Shown: positions 17,323 through 24,147, counted from the first letter of the stretch. The stretch is 32,908 nt of DNA from Clostridium sp. CAG:1024 (GCA_000432015.1 HF985534.1:20720-53627); one strand, 5' to 3'. A program made the numbers and translations. Notes: generated by a model not told the origin, from the letters alone.

Positions 17323-18284
17323 TGCGTATGGATAACAAAGTCGTGGCATGCATTGTGGGGCCGACTGCCAGTGGAAAAAGCGCCCTTGCCGTTTCTCTTG
17401 CAACACGTTTTCAAACCGAAATCGTTTCCGCCGATTCCGTACAGGTCTATCGGGAAATGGACATCGGTTCCGCAAAGCCAAGCCAAATGGAACGCGACTG
17501 TGTTCCGCACCACATGATCGATTGCCTGCCGATTGATACGCCGGATTTTTCTGTTGCGAAGTACTCCGCTATGGCCTTTCCCGTATTGGATGCCTTGATC
17601 GCAAGTGGAAAACTCCCCATTATCGTGGGGGGCAGCGGGTTATACATTGCCGCTATTACAAATCCGCTGCACTTTGCAGTGCCGTCAGATGAAATGATCC
17701 GTCGAGAACTAACAGCAGCGTATTCCTCCGACCCTGATAGTCTTCGTGCAGAGCTTCGCCGCGTTGATCCGGATTCTTTCGCTCGTTTGCACCCGAATGA
17801 TGCAAAGCGCATCGTTCGAGCTTTGGAGGTCTACCGCTGCTCGGGTCGATCAATCTCCTCGTTTGGAAGTGATTTCCATAATGACGGCGGGGCCAAGCCC
17901 CCATATCGTGCTATACAGATCGGGCTTTCCATGGAGCGGCAGCACCTGTACGATCGAATCAATCGGCGTGTGGACAACATGTTTGCATGCGGGCTTCTGG
18001 ACGAAGCACTCAAAATTTATCACGCCGGATATGATCGTCGGCTTCCGGCAATGCAGTCCATCGGATATCGACAGCTATTCGATTACTTTGATGGGTATTG
18101 TACATTGGATGAAGCCCGAGAAAACATCAAGCGGGAAACACGACGATTTGCTAAGCGGCAAATGACCTGGTTTCGGCGAGACCACAGAATTCACTGGCTT
18201 CCGGCAGATGAATTGTCGGAGGCTGAGTTAACGGAACGCGCAACAGCGCTGATACTGCAAGAAAAGGAGCAGAATATCCTATGA
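17322..18284 (+). CDS. miaA: tRNA dimethylallyltransferase MiaA
   Basis: Adds an isopentenyl group from dimethylallyl diphosphate to N6 of A37 in tRNAs with A36. 320 aa. Seen: P-loop GPTASGKS at residues 13-20, the SADSVQVYREMDIGSAKP signature, the VGGSGLYI motif, and the RRFAKRQMTWFRRD segment near the C-terminus. ATG 17322 overlaps the mutL stop (TAATG); a second ATG at 17328 would give an N-terminus more like other MiaA proteins (MDNKVVACIVG) and is an equally possible start. No good ribosome site is visible, so translation probably depends on coupling to mutL. In many Firmicutes hfq follows miaA; here the next gene overlaps directly, so hfq is absent from this position. Confidence 0.95.
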   Translation: MRMDNKVVACIVGPTASGKSALAVSLATRFQTEIVSADSVQVYREMDIGSAKPSQMERDCVPHHMIDCLPIDTPDFSVAKYSAMAFPVLDALIASGKLPIIVGGSGLYIAAITNPLHFAVPSDEMIRRELTAAYSSDPDSLRAELRRVDPDSFARLHPNDAKRIVRALEVYRCSGRSISSFGSDFHNDGGAKPPYRAIQIGLSMERQHLYDRINRRVDNMFACGLLDEALKIYHAGYDRRLPAMQSIGYRQLFDYFDGYCTLDEARENIKRETRRFAKRQMTWFRRDHRIHWLPADELSEAELTERATALILQEKEQNIL

Positions 18285-19522
18285 GTATTGAGATTTCGGA
18301 TCGAGCCAAGGAGCTTGTTTGGAACGCGGAACATCGCTGTTCCGACGCATTTGCTCGGATCGATTCCATTGAAGCGGTTACGATGCAGCGTGTTTTATCC
18401 GCCTTTCAGGCCGCGTCCGTTGCTTCGCGTCACTTCACCCCGACGACCGGCTATGGATATGAAGACATTGGGCGTGATACGCTGGATGTTGTCTTCGCTG
18501 ATGCCCTCCAGGCAGATTCCGCGCTTGTACGTCCCCAGTTTGTTAATGGGACACATTCGCTCTTTACCATGCTTGCCGGCATAACGGAGCCGGGCGACGT
18601 GATTCTTTCCGCCACCGGTAAGCCCTATGATACGCTGGAGGAAGCGATCGGAATCCGAGGAAACGCGCCGCATTCCCTTAAACGGCAGGGTGTGCATTTC
18701 CGGCAAATTGAGCTGCAAGATGGCGGAGAGATTGATCTGGACGCGCTCGAATCCTGTCTGGACGGGAGCGTCAAAGTTGTATATTTCCAACGCTCGCGCG
18801 GGTATGCATGGCGTCAATCGCTCGGGCAGCACCAGTTGGAGGAGGCCTTTTCGTTCATACACCAACGTCTCCCGGGCGTCATCATTGCTGTTGATAACTG
18901 TTATTGCGAATTCTGCGAAATCAACGAACCCACGGCTTACGGCGCTGATATTATGGCAGGTTCGCTGATTAAGAATCCCGGCGGCGGACTTGCTCCGACC
19001 GGTGGATATGTGGCAGGTAAGAGTGCGCTTGTTGAACGCGTAGCGCAGCGGCTGACCGTGCCGGGGCTCGGCGCCGAAGTCGGCTCCTACGCCGGCGACT
19101 ATCGCGTTTTCTATCAAGGTCTGTTTATGGCGCCGCACACCGTCGCGCAGTGCTTAAAGAGCGTTGCGCTATTTGCTGCATGCCTTGAGCAGCTCGGATT
19201 CGAAACGCTCCCAGCGTACAACGATCCTCGTAGTGATATTGTGGAGTCCATTCGTTTTGGTTCTCCCGAGAAGCTCATCCAGTTTTGCAAGGGGATTCAA
19301 AAAGCTGCCCCTGTGGACAGCAATCTTGTTCCTGAACCATGGGATATGCCTGGCTATGCCGATCCCGTGATCATGGCGGAAGGCTCGTTTGTGCAAGGAG
19401 CCACAACCGAATTGAGCGTGGATGGCCCGATGCGGGCGCCATATATCGGATACCTACAGGGGAGCCTTACTTATGCGCATGGACGCATTGCGGCCATGCT
19501 GGCGGTTGATGCGCTTCTATAG
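18281..19522 (+). CDS. PLP-dependent methionine gamma-lyase family protein (YnbB / aluminium-resistance family)
   Basis: 413 aa, fold type I PLP enzyme. Seen: substrate/cofactor-loop region RPQFVNGTHSLF, the Asp contact to PLP in AVDNCYCEF, and predicted PLP lysine Lys231 in GSLIKNPGGGLAPTGGY. The sequence matches the YnbB family, often annotated as methionine gamma-lyase-like or aluminium resistance protein; the true substrate is not established to my knowledge, so no reaction is assigned. It overlaps miaA by ATGA and is the last gene of the operon; the order miaA then ynbB recalls Bacillus, where ynbB lies close to hfq and glnR. It ends 21 bases from the convergent lexA stop, with no evident terminator between. 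Confidence 0.88.
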   Translation: MSIEISDRAKELVWNAEHRCSDAFARIDSIEAVTMQRVLSAFQAASVASRHFTPTTGYGYEDIGRDTLDVVFADALQADSALVRPQFVNGTHSLFTMLAGITEPGDVILSATGKPYDTLEEAIGIRGNAPHSLKRQGVHFRQIELQDGGEIDLDALESCLDGSVKVVYFQRSRGYAWRQSLGQHQLEEAFSFIHQRLPGVIIAVDNCYCEFCEINEPTAYGADIMAGSLIKNPGGGLAPTGGYVAGKSALVERVAQRLTVPGLGAEVGSYAGDYRVFYQGLFMAPHTVAQCLKSVALFAACLEQLGFETLPAYNDPRSDIVESIRFGSPEKLIQFCKGIQKAAPVDSNLVPEPWDMPGYADPVIMAEGSFVQGATTELSVDGPMRAPYIGYLQGSLTYAHGRIAAMLAVDALL

Positions 19523-19543
19523 CCGGACAAAACATCGGAGCGG

Positions 19544-20194
19544 TTAAAACCTGCGCATCAACCCGATGACCTTTCCGGCAATCTCTACCTTGTCATATGG
19601 AACGAAGATAGGGGAGTAGAGCTCGTTTTCCGGTTGAAGCCGTACGCCGTCTTTTTCACGATAGATTCGCTTTACTGTTACGGTTTCTTCTTCTGTGCGA
19701 GCAACGACGATGTCGCCGTCTTCGAAACGGATGGATCGGTCTACAAGGAGCAGATCACCATCGTGGATGCCCGCATTGACCATGCTGTCGCCCTGTACGC
19801 GCAGCAAGTAAGTCTCATCGCCGAAACGTCCATGTAGAAGCACGCTTGGAACGGCGATGTTGTCTTCGATTTGCTCGACCGCAAGGATCGGAACTCCGGC
19901 CGCGACCTTGCCGATGAGAGGGATCTTTTGCGCATCAACCGCAGCAGAAGCAGCAACCTTCGCAGCTGGTTCCTCTTCATCCTGCTGTGTCAATATGAGG
20001 GCGCGTTGTTTCGAGGGATCGCGCGTCAGCATCCCTTTTTGCTCCATATTTTTTAGATGCGTATGCACCGTAGCGGTTGAACGCAAACCCACCGCCTGTC
20101 CGATTTCGCGGACAGAGGGGGGGAAGCCGTTTTCTTTATAATAAGCTTGGATATACTCATAAATTGCTTGCTGAGGATTGTCAAGTTTCTTCAT
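19544..20194 (-). CDS. lexA: SOS response repressor LexA
   Basis: Represses DNA-damage genes until RecA filaments trigger its self-cleavage. 216 aa. Seen: N-terminal winged helix (GFPPSVREIGQAVGLRSTA, about 23-41), a linker, and the S24 self-cleavage domain with scissile Ala99-Gly100 in KVAAGVP, nucleophile Ser137 in QGDSMVNAGI and Lys175 in TVTVKRI. All catalytic residues are in place. Ribosome site AAGGAG at 20205-20210, 10 bases from ATG 20194. Its promoter carries LexA-type palindromes, consistent with autorepression. Convergent with the ynbB-like gene and divergent from a small Cys-rich protein. Confidence 0.96.
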   Translation of the reverse strand: MKKLDNPQQAIYEYIQAYYKENGFPPSVREIGQAVGLRSTATVHTHLKNMEQKGMLTRDPSKQRALILTQQDEEEPAAKVAASAAVDAQKIPLIGKVAAGVPILAVEQIEDNIAVPSVLLHGRFGDETYLLRVQGDSMVNAGIHDGDLLLVDRSIRFEDGDIVVARTEEETVTVKRIYREKDGVRLQPENELYSPIFVPYDKVEIAGKVIGLMRRF

Positions 20195-20243
20195 TTATCG
20201 GTTTCTCCTTGTTGCCGGATATAGCGTTCCATTGAATACTTAC

Positions 20244-20272
20244 AGTATAACACAAAACAATTGTTTTGGAAA
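20244..20272 (-). promoter_or_regulatory. lexA promoter with an operator in its spacer
   Basis: TATACT on the minus strand (20244-20249) with a weak -35 (TTTCCA) 17 bases upstream at 20267-20272. The spacer is almost wholly occupied by the palindrome at 20254-20267, so a repressor bound there would block RNA polymerase. Confidence 0.6.
20254..20267. promoter_or_regulatory. LexA-type operator candidate 1
   Basis: Perfect palindrome AAAACAATTGTTTT (16 bases when the flanking C and G are included). It contains AAAC-N4-GTTT, which fits the relaxed GAAC-N4-GTTC / GAAC-N4-GTTT LexA motif of Gram-positive bacteria. Lies between the -35 and -10 of lexA. Confidence 0.6.
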
Positions 20273-20282
20273 CATTTGTTCG
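20269..20282. promoter_or_regulatory. LexA-type operator candidate 2
   Basis: GAAACATTTGTTCG agrees at 11 of 14 positions with the Bacillus LexA box CGAACATATGTTCG and contains AAAC-N4-GTTC. Its centre is 15 bases from that of the first palindrome, so two dimers could bind next to each other. It is 20 bases upstream of the divergent Cys-rich gene. Confidence 0.55.
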
Positions 20283-20301
20283 CGAAGAGAGGGCGAGATT
20301 C

Positions 20302-20625
20302 ATGAATTGTATCCTAAATCAATCCAAAACCTGCGATCACTGCGGCGACTGTGATAATCGTTGCCAATTAGATCCAACGAAACTCTGCGATAACTGCTTT
20401 CGTTGCCTGGACGATCCCAATCAAAAAGACTATGCAGACATCGAGATTACTGATATTCTCACAAATCTAGACACGGATTCAATCGATTCGGCGTTTTCCG
20501 ATATAATCTGGGAAACTGGCATCCGCCGAAAGATATTGATTGGAACACTTCGCGGCGTTATCGGCCGACACAGTCGATCGAGCAGAATGGCTCGAAAAGC
20601 ATATCGCGCAAAGAGCAGTCGATAA
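20302..20625 (+). CDS. Small Cys-rich protein, probable metal or Fe-S binding, function unknown
   Basis: 107 aa from ATG 20302, preceded by a GA-rich ribosome site; an ATG at 20266 in the same frame lies inside the operator region and is less likely. Residues 3-35 hold eight Cys: C3, C11, C14, C17, C21, C29, C32 and C35, in the arrangement CDHCGDCDNRC followed after seven residues by CDNCFRC. Such clusters bind zinc or Fe-S. An acidic middle part (DYADIEITDILTNLDTDSID) and a basic tail (from RRKILIG to KSSR) follow. Similar small Cys-rich proteins are encoded in Clostridia, with a shared LDPTK-C pattern, but I know of no assigned function. It is divergent from lexA across candidate LexA sites, so damage-inducible expression is a reasonable inference. 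Confidence 0.7.
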   Translation: MNCILNQSKTCDHCGDCDNRCQLDPTKLCDNCFRCLDDPNQKDYADIEITDILTNLDTDSIDSAFSDIIWETGIRRKILIGTLRGVIGRHSRSSRMARKAYRAKSSR

Positions 20626-20655
20626 TGGCATAACGGAAAGGCACAAAACCGGTTG

Positions 20656-20687
20656 GCCTCATTCATCCTCACGCAAATGAATGAGGC
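20656..20687. repeat. Inverted repeat over the 3' end of the recombinase gene
   Basis: GCCTCATTCAT at 20656-20666 and its complement at 20677-20687, with a 10-base loop. It spans the recombinase stop codon and sits in the 33-base gap between two convergent genes. It could act as a hairpin on transcripts of either strand, but no T-run follows directly, so a terminator call is weak. Confidence 0.45.
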
Positions 20688-21714
20688 GAGCAGCTTTCCT
20701 GCGATTATCCTCCGATTGCGCTGCGTAATGCTTTCTGGTCGTATTAACATCCTTGTGACCCAGTACGTCCGCCACCAAATAAATATCGTTTGATTCCTGA
20801 TATAACAATGTTCCGTAAGTGCTGCGGAGTTTGTGTGGTGTGATTTTCTTTAACGGCACTGCTGCTCTCGCGTATTTTTTGACCAAGTTTTCAACTGCGC
20901 GCGCAGTCATCCTTCGATTCTGCATCGAGAGGAAGAATGCTTTTTCGTGCCCTTCCAAGGGCGTCCGCAGCGCACGTTCTTCCGCATACGAAGCAAGCGC
21001 CTCTGCAACCTCGTCACTAAGCGCAAGGATCTCCTGATTACCGCCTTTTCGCACGACAGAAAACGCATTATTGGAAAAATCTACATCGCTGCAATCGATT
21101 CCTACCAGTTCGCTGATTCGAATCCCTGTGCCAAGAAACAAAGTCAGGATTGCTACATCACGAGTTCGAGTTGCCATGTGATAGGCTTTTTGGCGTGCGG
21201 ATAAATTCTCGCCGTTCTCCGCCTGATCTAAAAGCGTAGCGATTTCATTGGGCTCAAGCCGAACAATGGCATTGTCATTGATTTTCGGCATTTCAACTAA
21301 CGTAGCAACGTCAGCGTCAAGAGCTTCCAATTTGAAATAATACTTGAAAAAAGAACGAATTGCCGAGAGCTTCCGTTTCCGACTTTTGTCATGATTGCTG
21401 CGTTCTCGATCAGAAGCAGTGTAATATAGAGAAACAAACTCTAAATAACGCTCAATGTCCTGCGTTCTTATCAGCTTCAAATCGGCGATTGTCAAAGAGG
21501 ATAGAGGACGACCAGAAAATAGCTGATCCTCTGCCGTAAGGAACCGAAAAAAACTACGCAGATCAACCGCGTAACCATATCTTGTCAGTACAGAGAGGTT
21601 TTTGTTTGCCAGACTTCGAAAGAAGGCCTCGCAGAAATCCGGAAGCTGCAACAAAATGTCGCGGATTTTCTTTGTATAAATCGCTTCTTTTTGCATCTGA
21701 AACTGATTCGGCAT
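20659..21714 (-). CDS. Tyrosine recombinase, Xer-like
   Basis: Site-specific DNA recombinase. 351 aa from ATG 21714, with AGGAG 13 bases upstream; a GTG four codons earlier is too close to that site. Seen: N-terminal core-binding (SAM-like) domain about 25-135, then the catalytic domain with all six residues: Arg199 in GTGIRISEL, Lys223, His294 and Arg297 in TPHKLRSTYGT, His320 in VLGHKDVNTTRKHY, and the nucleophile Tyr330. It is longer than chromosomal XerC/XerD/CodV (about 295-305 aa) through an N-terminal extension. No other phage or ICE genes accompany it, so a resident chromosomal enzyme or an orphan integrase are both possible. A 36-base palindrome covers its promoter. Confidence 0.9.
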   Translation of the reverse strand: MPNQFQMQKEAIYTKKIRDILLQLPDFCEAFFRSLANKNLSVLTRYGYAVDLRSFFRFLTAEDQLFSGRPLSSLTIADLKLIRTQDIERYLEFVSLYYTASDRERSNHDKSRKRKLSAIRSFFKYYFKLEALDADVATLVEMPKINDNAIVRLEPNEIATLLDQAENGENLSARQKAYHMATRTRDVAILTLFLGTGIRISELVGIDCSDVDFSNNAFSVVRKGGNQEILALSDEVAEALASYAEERALRTPLEGHEKAFFLSMQNRRMTARAVENLVKKYARAAVPLKKITPHKLRSTYGTLLYQESNDIYLVADVLGHKDVNTTRKHYAAQSEDNRRKAARLIHLREDE

Positions 21715-21818
21715 TCCACAATTCACACTCCTGATATAGCAGACTTAGGCTAAACAAAATGCAATTCACGAAAACGAATGCAAGGGAACGTTTTGACTGG
21801 AATTGCTTCCACCGGTTT

Positions 21819-21847
21819 ATTGTATCACAACTATTCGTTAAACGCAA
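21819..21847 (-). promoter_or_regulatory. Candidate promoter of the recombinase gene
   Basis: Minus-strand TACAAT at 21819-21824 with TTGCGT 17 bases upstream at 21842-21847 (only TTG matches consensus). The spacer and -35 fall entirely within the 36-base palindrome, so whatever binds the palindrome should control this promoter. Confidence 0.45.
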
Positions 21848-21863
21848 GTTTAACGAATAGTTG
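21828..21863. repeat. 36-base perfect palindrome upstream of the recombinase gene
   Basis: Left arm CAACTATTCGTTAAAC (21828-21843), 4-base centre GCAA, right arm the exact reverse complement (21848-21863). Sixteen of sixteen arm bases pair. Its centre reads AAAC-GCAA-GTTT, the same AAAC-N4-GTTT core as the lexA operator candidate. It lacks a T-run, so it is not a terminator. It is consistent with a binding site for a dimeric regulator, or with a lox-like recombinase target (two inverted arms of 13-14 bases around a centre of 8-10). A partial copy AACGAAT occurs at 21773-21779, followed by an AAAACG...CGTTTT inverted repeat (21771-21794). Confidence 0.85.
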
Positions 21864-21917
21864 CAGAAATTCTGTGGCGGCGGTGCAGAATTCCGTTCTT
21901 GCAGAAAGGCTGTCGCT

Positions 21918-22118
21918 ATGACGTATTTGAAAAATCTAACCTCTGATTTACTCGGCTTGCATGGGGCGCGGAAACGCCTACAAGCGTATTCGCGTTTGGT
22001 CAATGACTGTCCACCATATCTGCGCGAGACGCTCAACAAAATTCGCGATACGTTCGCATGGATGGATGATTCGTTTGAAGCTAAGGTTCTGCACTGGACT
22101 TATGATTGTTCCTTATGA
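21918..22118 (+). CDS. Hypothetical 66-aa protein, possibly truncated by a tandem duplication
   Basis: ATG 21918 has GAAAGG 8 bases upstream. The protein is plausible in composition (Leu/Arg-rich helical middle with RLQAYSRLVNDCPPYLRET, then a WMDDSFEAKV segment) but I recognise no family. It ends at a TGA created inside the second copy of a 13-base tandem repeat; with one copy removed the frame would continue to 22272, adding about 47 residues of less convincing sequence. Divergent from the recombinase, sharing the palindrome-bearing intergenic region. It could be a relic gene or a spurious ORF. Confidence 0.35.
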   Translation: MTYLKNLTSDLLGLHGARKRLQAYSRLVNDCPPYLRETLNKIRDTFAWMDDSFEAKVLHWTYDCSL

Positions 22119-22125
22119 TTGTTCC
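22100..22125. repeat. Perfect 13-base tandem duplication
   Basis: TTATGATTGTTCC occurs twice back to back (22100-22112 and 22113-22125). It lies at the 3' end of the 66-aa ORF and shifts its frame. Confidence 0.9.
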
Positions 22126-22683
22126 TTGAGCTTCAAGGAAATCACAGCGAATACAGGCCATATCCCAATGACCCGTTCTTCTAATTGCTCTGGCGCTTCT
22201 TTGGACAGATTTACTACGCCGTCTGGACACCGAAACGATAGCTTTCGCATGACTTACCCCTTTCAATCGTGACATAGTGACGCATGGTACATAGGCTCCC
22301 AAACTTAAACCGCGCGGGGCGGGACGCCGCGCCGCAAGGGCTGGGCGAAGCGCGCCCGAGCGGAACAGAATCGCGGCGGCACGGGGCGCGCGGAATAGCG
22401 GAACGCCGCAGCCGAGCGCCGAACGGCTGCGAGACAAGGCGTGACGCGGGGCTGGGGTTCCTCAATATCCCCGACGAATCTGCGGGAGCATATGACAAAA
22501 CAGGGGCAATGATTAAACCATGCTTATTGGATATAAAGGCATTCTTGCGCCTTTGTCATGTACATGCCTTGGAGGTTTCGTTCTCTTCTATTTCTTCTGC
22601 GCCGCCATATTCGGGGGTTTCAGCCGCATGCGCGCGCATTGTCGAATAAGTCGAATAATAAGATATATCTGCGTCCCGCGCTC
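22126..22683. other. Poorly coding stretch with a very GC-rich block
   Basis: No convincing gene. Between 22321 and 22440 only 29 of 120 bases are A or T (about 76% G+C), far above the flanking DNA. The block contains an 8-base inverted repeat CGCAGCCG / CGGCTGCG (22407-22414 and 22424-22431). Open frames through it on both strands give Arg/Ala/Pro-rich or low-confidence proteins, as expected from composition alone. From about 22500 the composition returns to normal; a short AAAGGC/GCCTTT hairpin lies near 22535-22555. A remnant of a transferred element is the simplest explanation, but nothing identifies it. Confidence 0.5.
22641..22658. repeat. Perfect 9-base tandem duplication
   Basis: GTCGAATAA twice in direct succession, downstream of rnhA on its transcript side. 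Confidence 0.85.
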
Positions 22684-23139
22684 TCATGCACGCTTCTGGT
22701 GCGCTTGATTCTTCCGGATCATGGCCGTCGCCAGCTCATCACAGCGATTGTTATACGAATTATCTGCATGCCCTTTCACCTTATGAAACCGCACCTGATG
22801 CTTTTGCGTAAGTGCAAAAAGGCGTTTCCATAAATCTTGGTTTTCCACGTCGCGTTTTGTCGAAGTTTTCCACCCGTTCGCACGCCAATTCTGGATCCAC
22901 CTCTTATCAAACGCATTGAATACATATGCGCTATCTGTATAGATTTCCACGCTGCAAGCCTCTTTCAACGCTTCCAGCCCACGGATAGCGGCTGTAATCT
23001 CCATACGATTGTTCGTCGTCTGCGGTTCATACCCGGAAAGCTCTTTCGTATGCTGTTGATACATCAGAACGGCACCCCATCCGCCGGGACCGGGATTGCC
23101 CGAGCAGGCGCCATCCGTATACAGTATAACCTCTTTCAT
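22684..23139 (-). CDS. rnhA: Ribonuclease HI
   Basis: Cuts the RNA strand of RNA-DNA hybrids, removing R-loops and primers. 151 aa from ATG 23139. All catalytic residues of the bacterial type are visible: Asp9 in YTDGACSGNPGPGGWG, Glu47 in NNRMEITAAI, Asp69 in YTDSAYV, His124 in VKGHADNSYNN and Asp134. A 19-codon in-frame extension upstream overlaps the end of proC and is rejected because the family start is MKEVILYTDG. The ribosome site is weak. It lies 29 bases after proC and is probably read from the proC promoter. Confidence 0.95.
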   Translation of the reverse strand: MKEVILYTDGACSGNPGPGGWGAVLMYQQHTKELSGYEPQTTNNRMEITAAIRGLEALKEACSVEIYTDSAYVFNAFDKRWIQNWRANGWKTSTKRDVENQDLWKRLFALTQKHQVRFHKVKGHADNSYNNRCDELATAMIRKNQAHQKRA

Positions 23140-23168
23140 TGTCTTGTAATCTCTGATTATGCCCCTGC

Positions 23169-23963
23169 TCACATACTCTTGGATTTCCGTACACATGCAT
23201 CCACAGCCTTCAAGACAGCGTTTCGCAGGCCGAATTCCTCAAGTGCAGCAACCGCCTCGATCGTTGTACCTCCGGGGGAACATACTTTGTCTTTCAAAAC
23301 AGCGGGCGCCTCCCCCGTCTCCAGCACCAGCTTGGCGGAGCCATATACCGTTTGTGCCGACAGCCGGTATGCCATTGCACGCGGCAACCCCGCACGCACG
23401 CCGGCATCCGCTAACGCTTCAATAAACAAATCAACATACGCAGGGCCGCTGCCGCTGATTCCAGTAACTGCGTCCATCAGGTGCGCAGTCACGCGCTCGA
23501 CCTTTCCAACCGCCCCAAACAGACGCTCGGCAAAGTCTCTTTCCTCCTGCAGCAACGTATCTCCGTCCTCAAAAACAACCATTCCTTCACCAACGAGAGC
23601 CGGTGTGTTCGGCATTGTGCGCAAGATGCGCGTGGACTGCGGCAGCATAGACGCGAGCCGCTCCCCGCTCCTCCCGGCCACAATGGAGATTACTCCCTTT
23701 TCTACAAAGAAGTCGTATTTTTCTTCTGCCAACGTATCCAGCGAATGAGGCTTAACGGCAAGCAGAATCAGCGTCGAATTCTCAAACAGCTCGTCAATAT
23801 CAGAACACACTCGTACGCCAAACTCTCGGTGCAATGGTTCCGCTTTCTGCGGATTATGATCAAATACAAATGTTTCGTCCGCTTTCAAGACGCCCCCGCT
23901 GCACGCGCCGCGCAGGATCGCCTCCCCCATGTTCCCGATGCCGATTACACCCAGTCGCGTCAT
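23169..23963 (-). CDS. proC: Pyrroline-5-carboxylate reductase
   Basis: NAD(P)H-dependent last step of proline synthesis. 264 aa, family-typical. Seen: N-terminal dinucleotide motif GVIGIGNMGEAI, VKPHSLDT, MPNTPALVGEG, the helical dimer signature around GISGSGPAYVDLFIEALADAGVRAGLPR, and CSPGGTTIEA. GGAGG lies 9 bases before ATG 23963. The protein ends KSKSM, so the C-terminus is complete. Transcribed from a strong promoter divergent from the polysaccharide deacetylase. Confidence 0.95.
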   Translation of the reverse strand: MTRLGVIGIGNMGEAILRGACSGGVLKADETFVFDHNPQKAEPLHREFGVRVCSDIDELFENSTLILLAVKPHSLDTLAEEKYDFFVEKGVISIVAGRSGERLASMLPQSTRILRTMPNTPALVGEGMVVFEDGDTLLQEERDFAERLFGAVGKVERVTAHLMDAVTGISGSGPAYVDLFIEALADAGVRAGLPRAMAYRLSAQTVYGSAKLVLETGEAPAVLKDKVCSPGGTTIEAVAALEEFGLRNAVLKAVDACVRKSKSM

Positions 23964-24006
23964 ATCAATTAGCCTCCAGTAAAATCATCATAGTCACCGT
24001 GAAATC

Positions 24007-24027
24007 AGTGCGTAGATAGTCCGCACT
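24007..24027 (-). promoter_or_regulatory. Hairpin at the start of the proC leader
   Basis: AGTGCG / CGCACT inverted repeat (24007-24012 and 24022-24027) just inside the predicted transcription start, some 45 bases before the ATG. It could stabilise the 5' end of the message; no T-run follows. Confidence 0.4.
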
Positions 24028-24036
24028 TATAATACA

Positions 24037-24065
24037 ATTGTATTTCCAATCCGAATAATTGTCAA
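24037..24065 (-). promoter_or_regulatory. Promoter of proC-rnhA
   Basis: Minus strand: TTGACA at 24060-24065, 17-base spacer, TACAAT at 24037-24042. The -10 is embedded in a perfect 14-base palindrome AATACAATTGTATT (24031-24044), a possible operator. Confidence 0.8.
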
Positions 24066-24118
24066 ACCGTCAGATCATTTACGCAGCCGGAACTTAGTTC
24101 TTCAATACTTATATAGTG

Positions 24119-24147
24119 TTGACAACACCCTGCATTGATTCTACAAT
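24119..24147 (+). promoter_or_regulatory. Promoter of the polysaccharide deacetylase gene
   Basis: TTGACA at 24119-24124, 17-base spacer, TACAAT at 24142-24147: the same hexamers and spacing as the divergent proC promoter. Transcription should start near 24154, so the in-frame ATG there is unlikely to be the start codon. Confidence 0.8.

Noticed and set aside
20656..20687. Hairpin at the recombinase 3' end as an attachment site
   Set aside because: No second copy seen in the window and no flanking element genes; more simply a convergent-end hairpin.
21828..21863. Palindrome as a rho-independent terminator
   Set aside because: No T-run on either side and the location is upstream of, not after, the neighbouring genes.
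21828..21863. Palindrome as a classical dif site
   Set aside because: Standard Firmicute dif has 11-base arms that differ from each other around a 6-base centre and a TTATGT-type half; this site shares neither.
22284..22649. 121-codon plus-strand frame and opposing minus-strand frames in the GC-rich block
   Set aside because: Arg/Ala/Pro-rich products are expected from 76% G+C; no start signals or family features.
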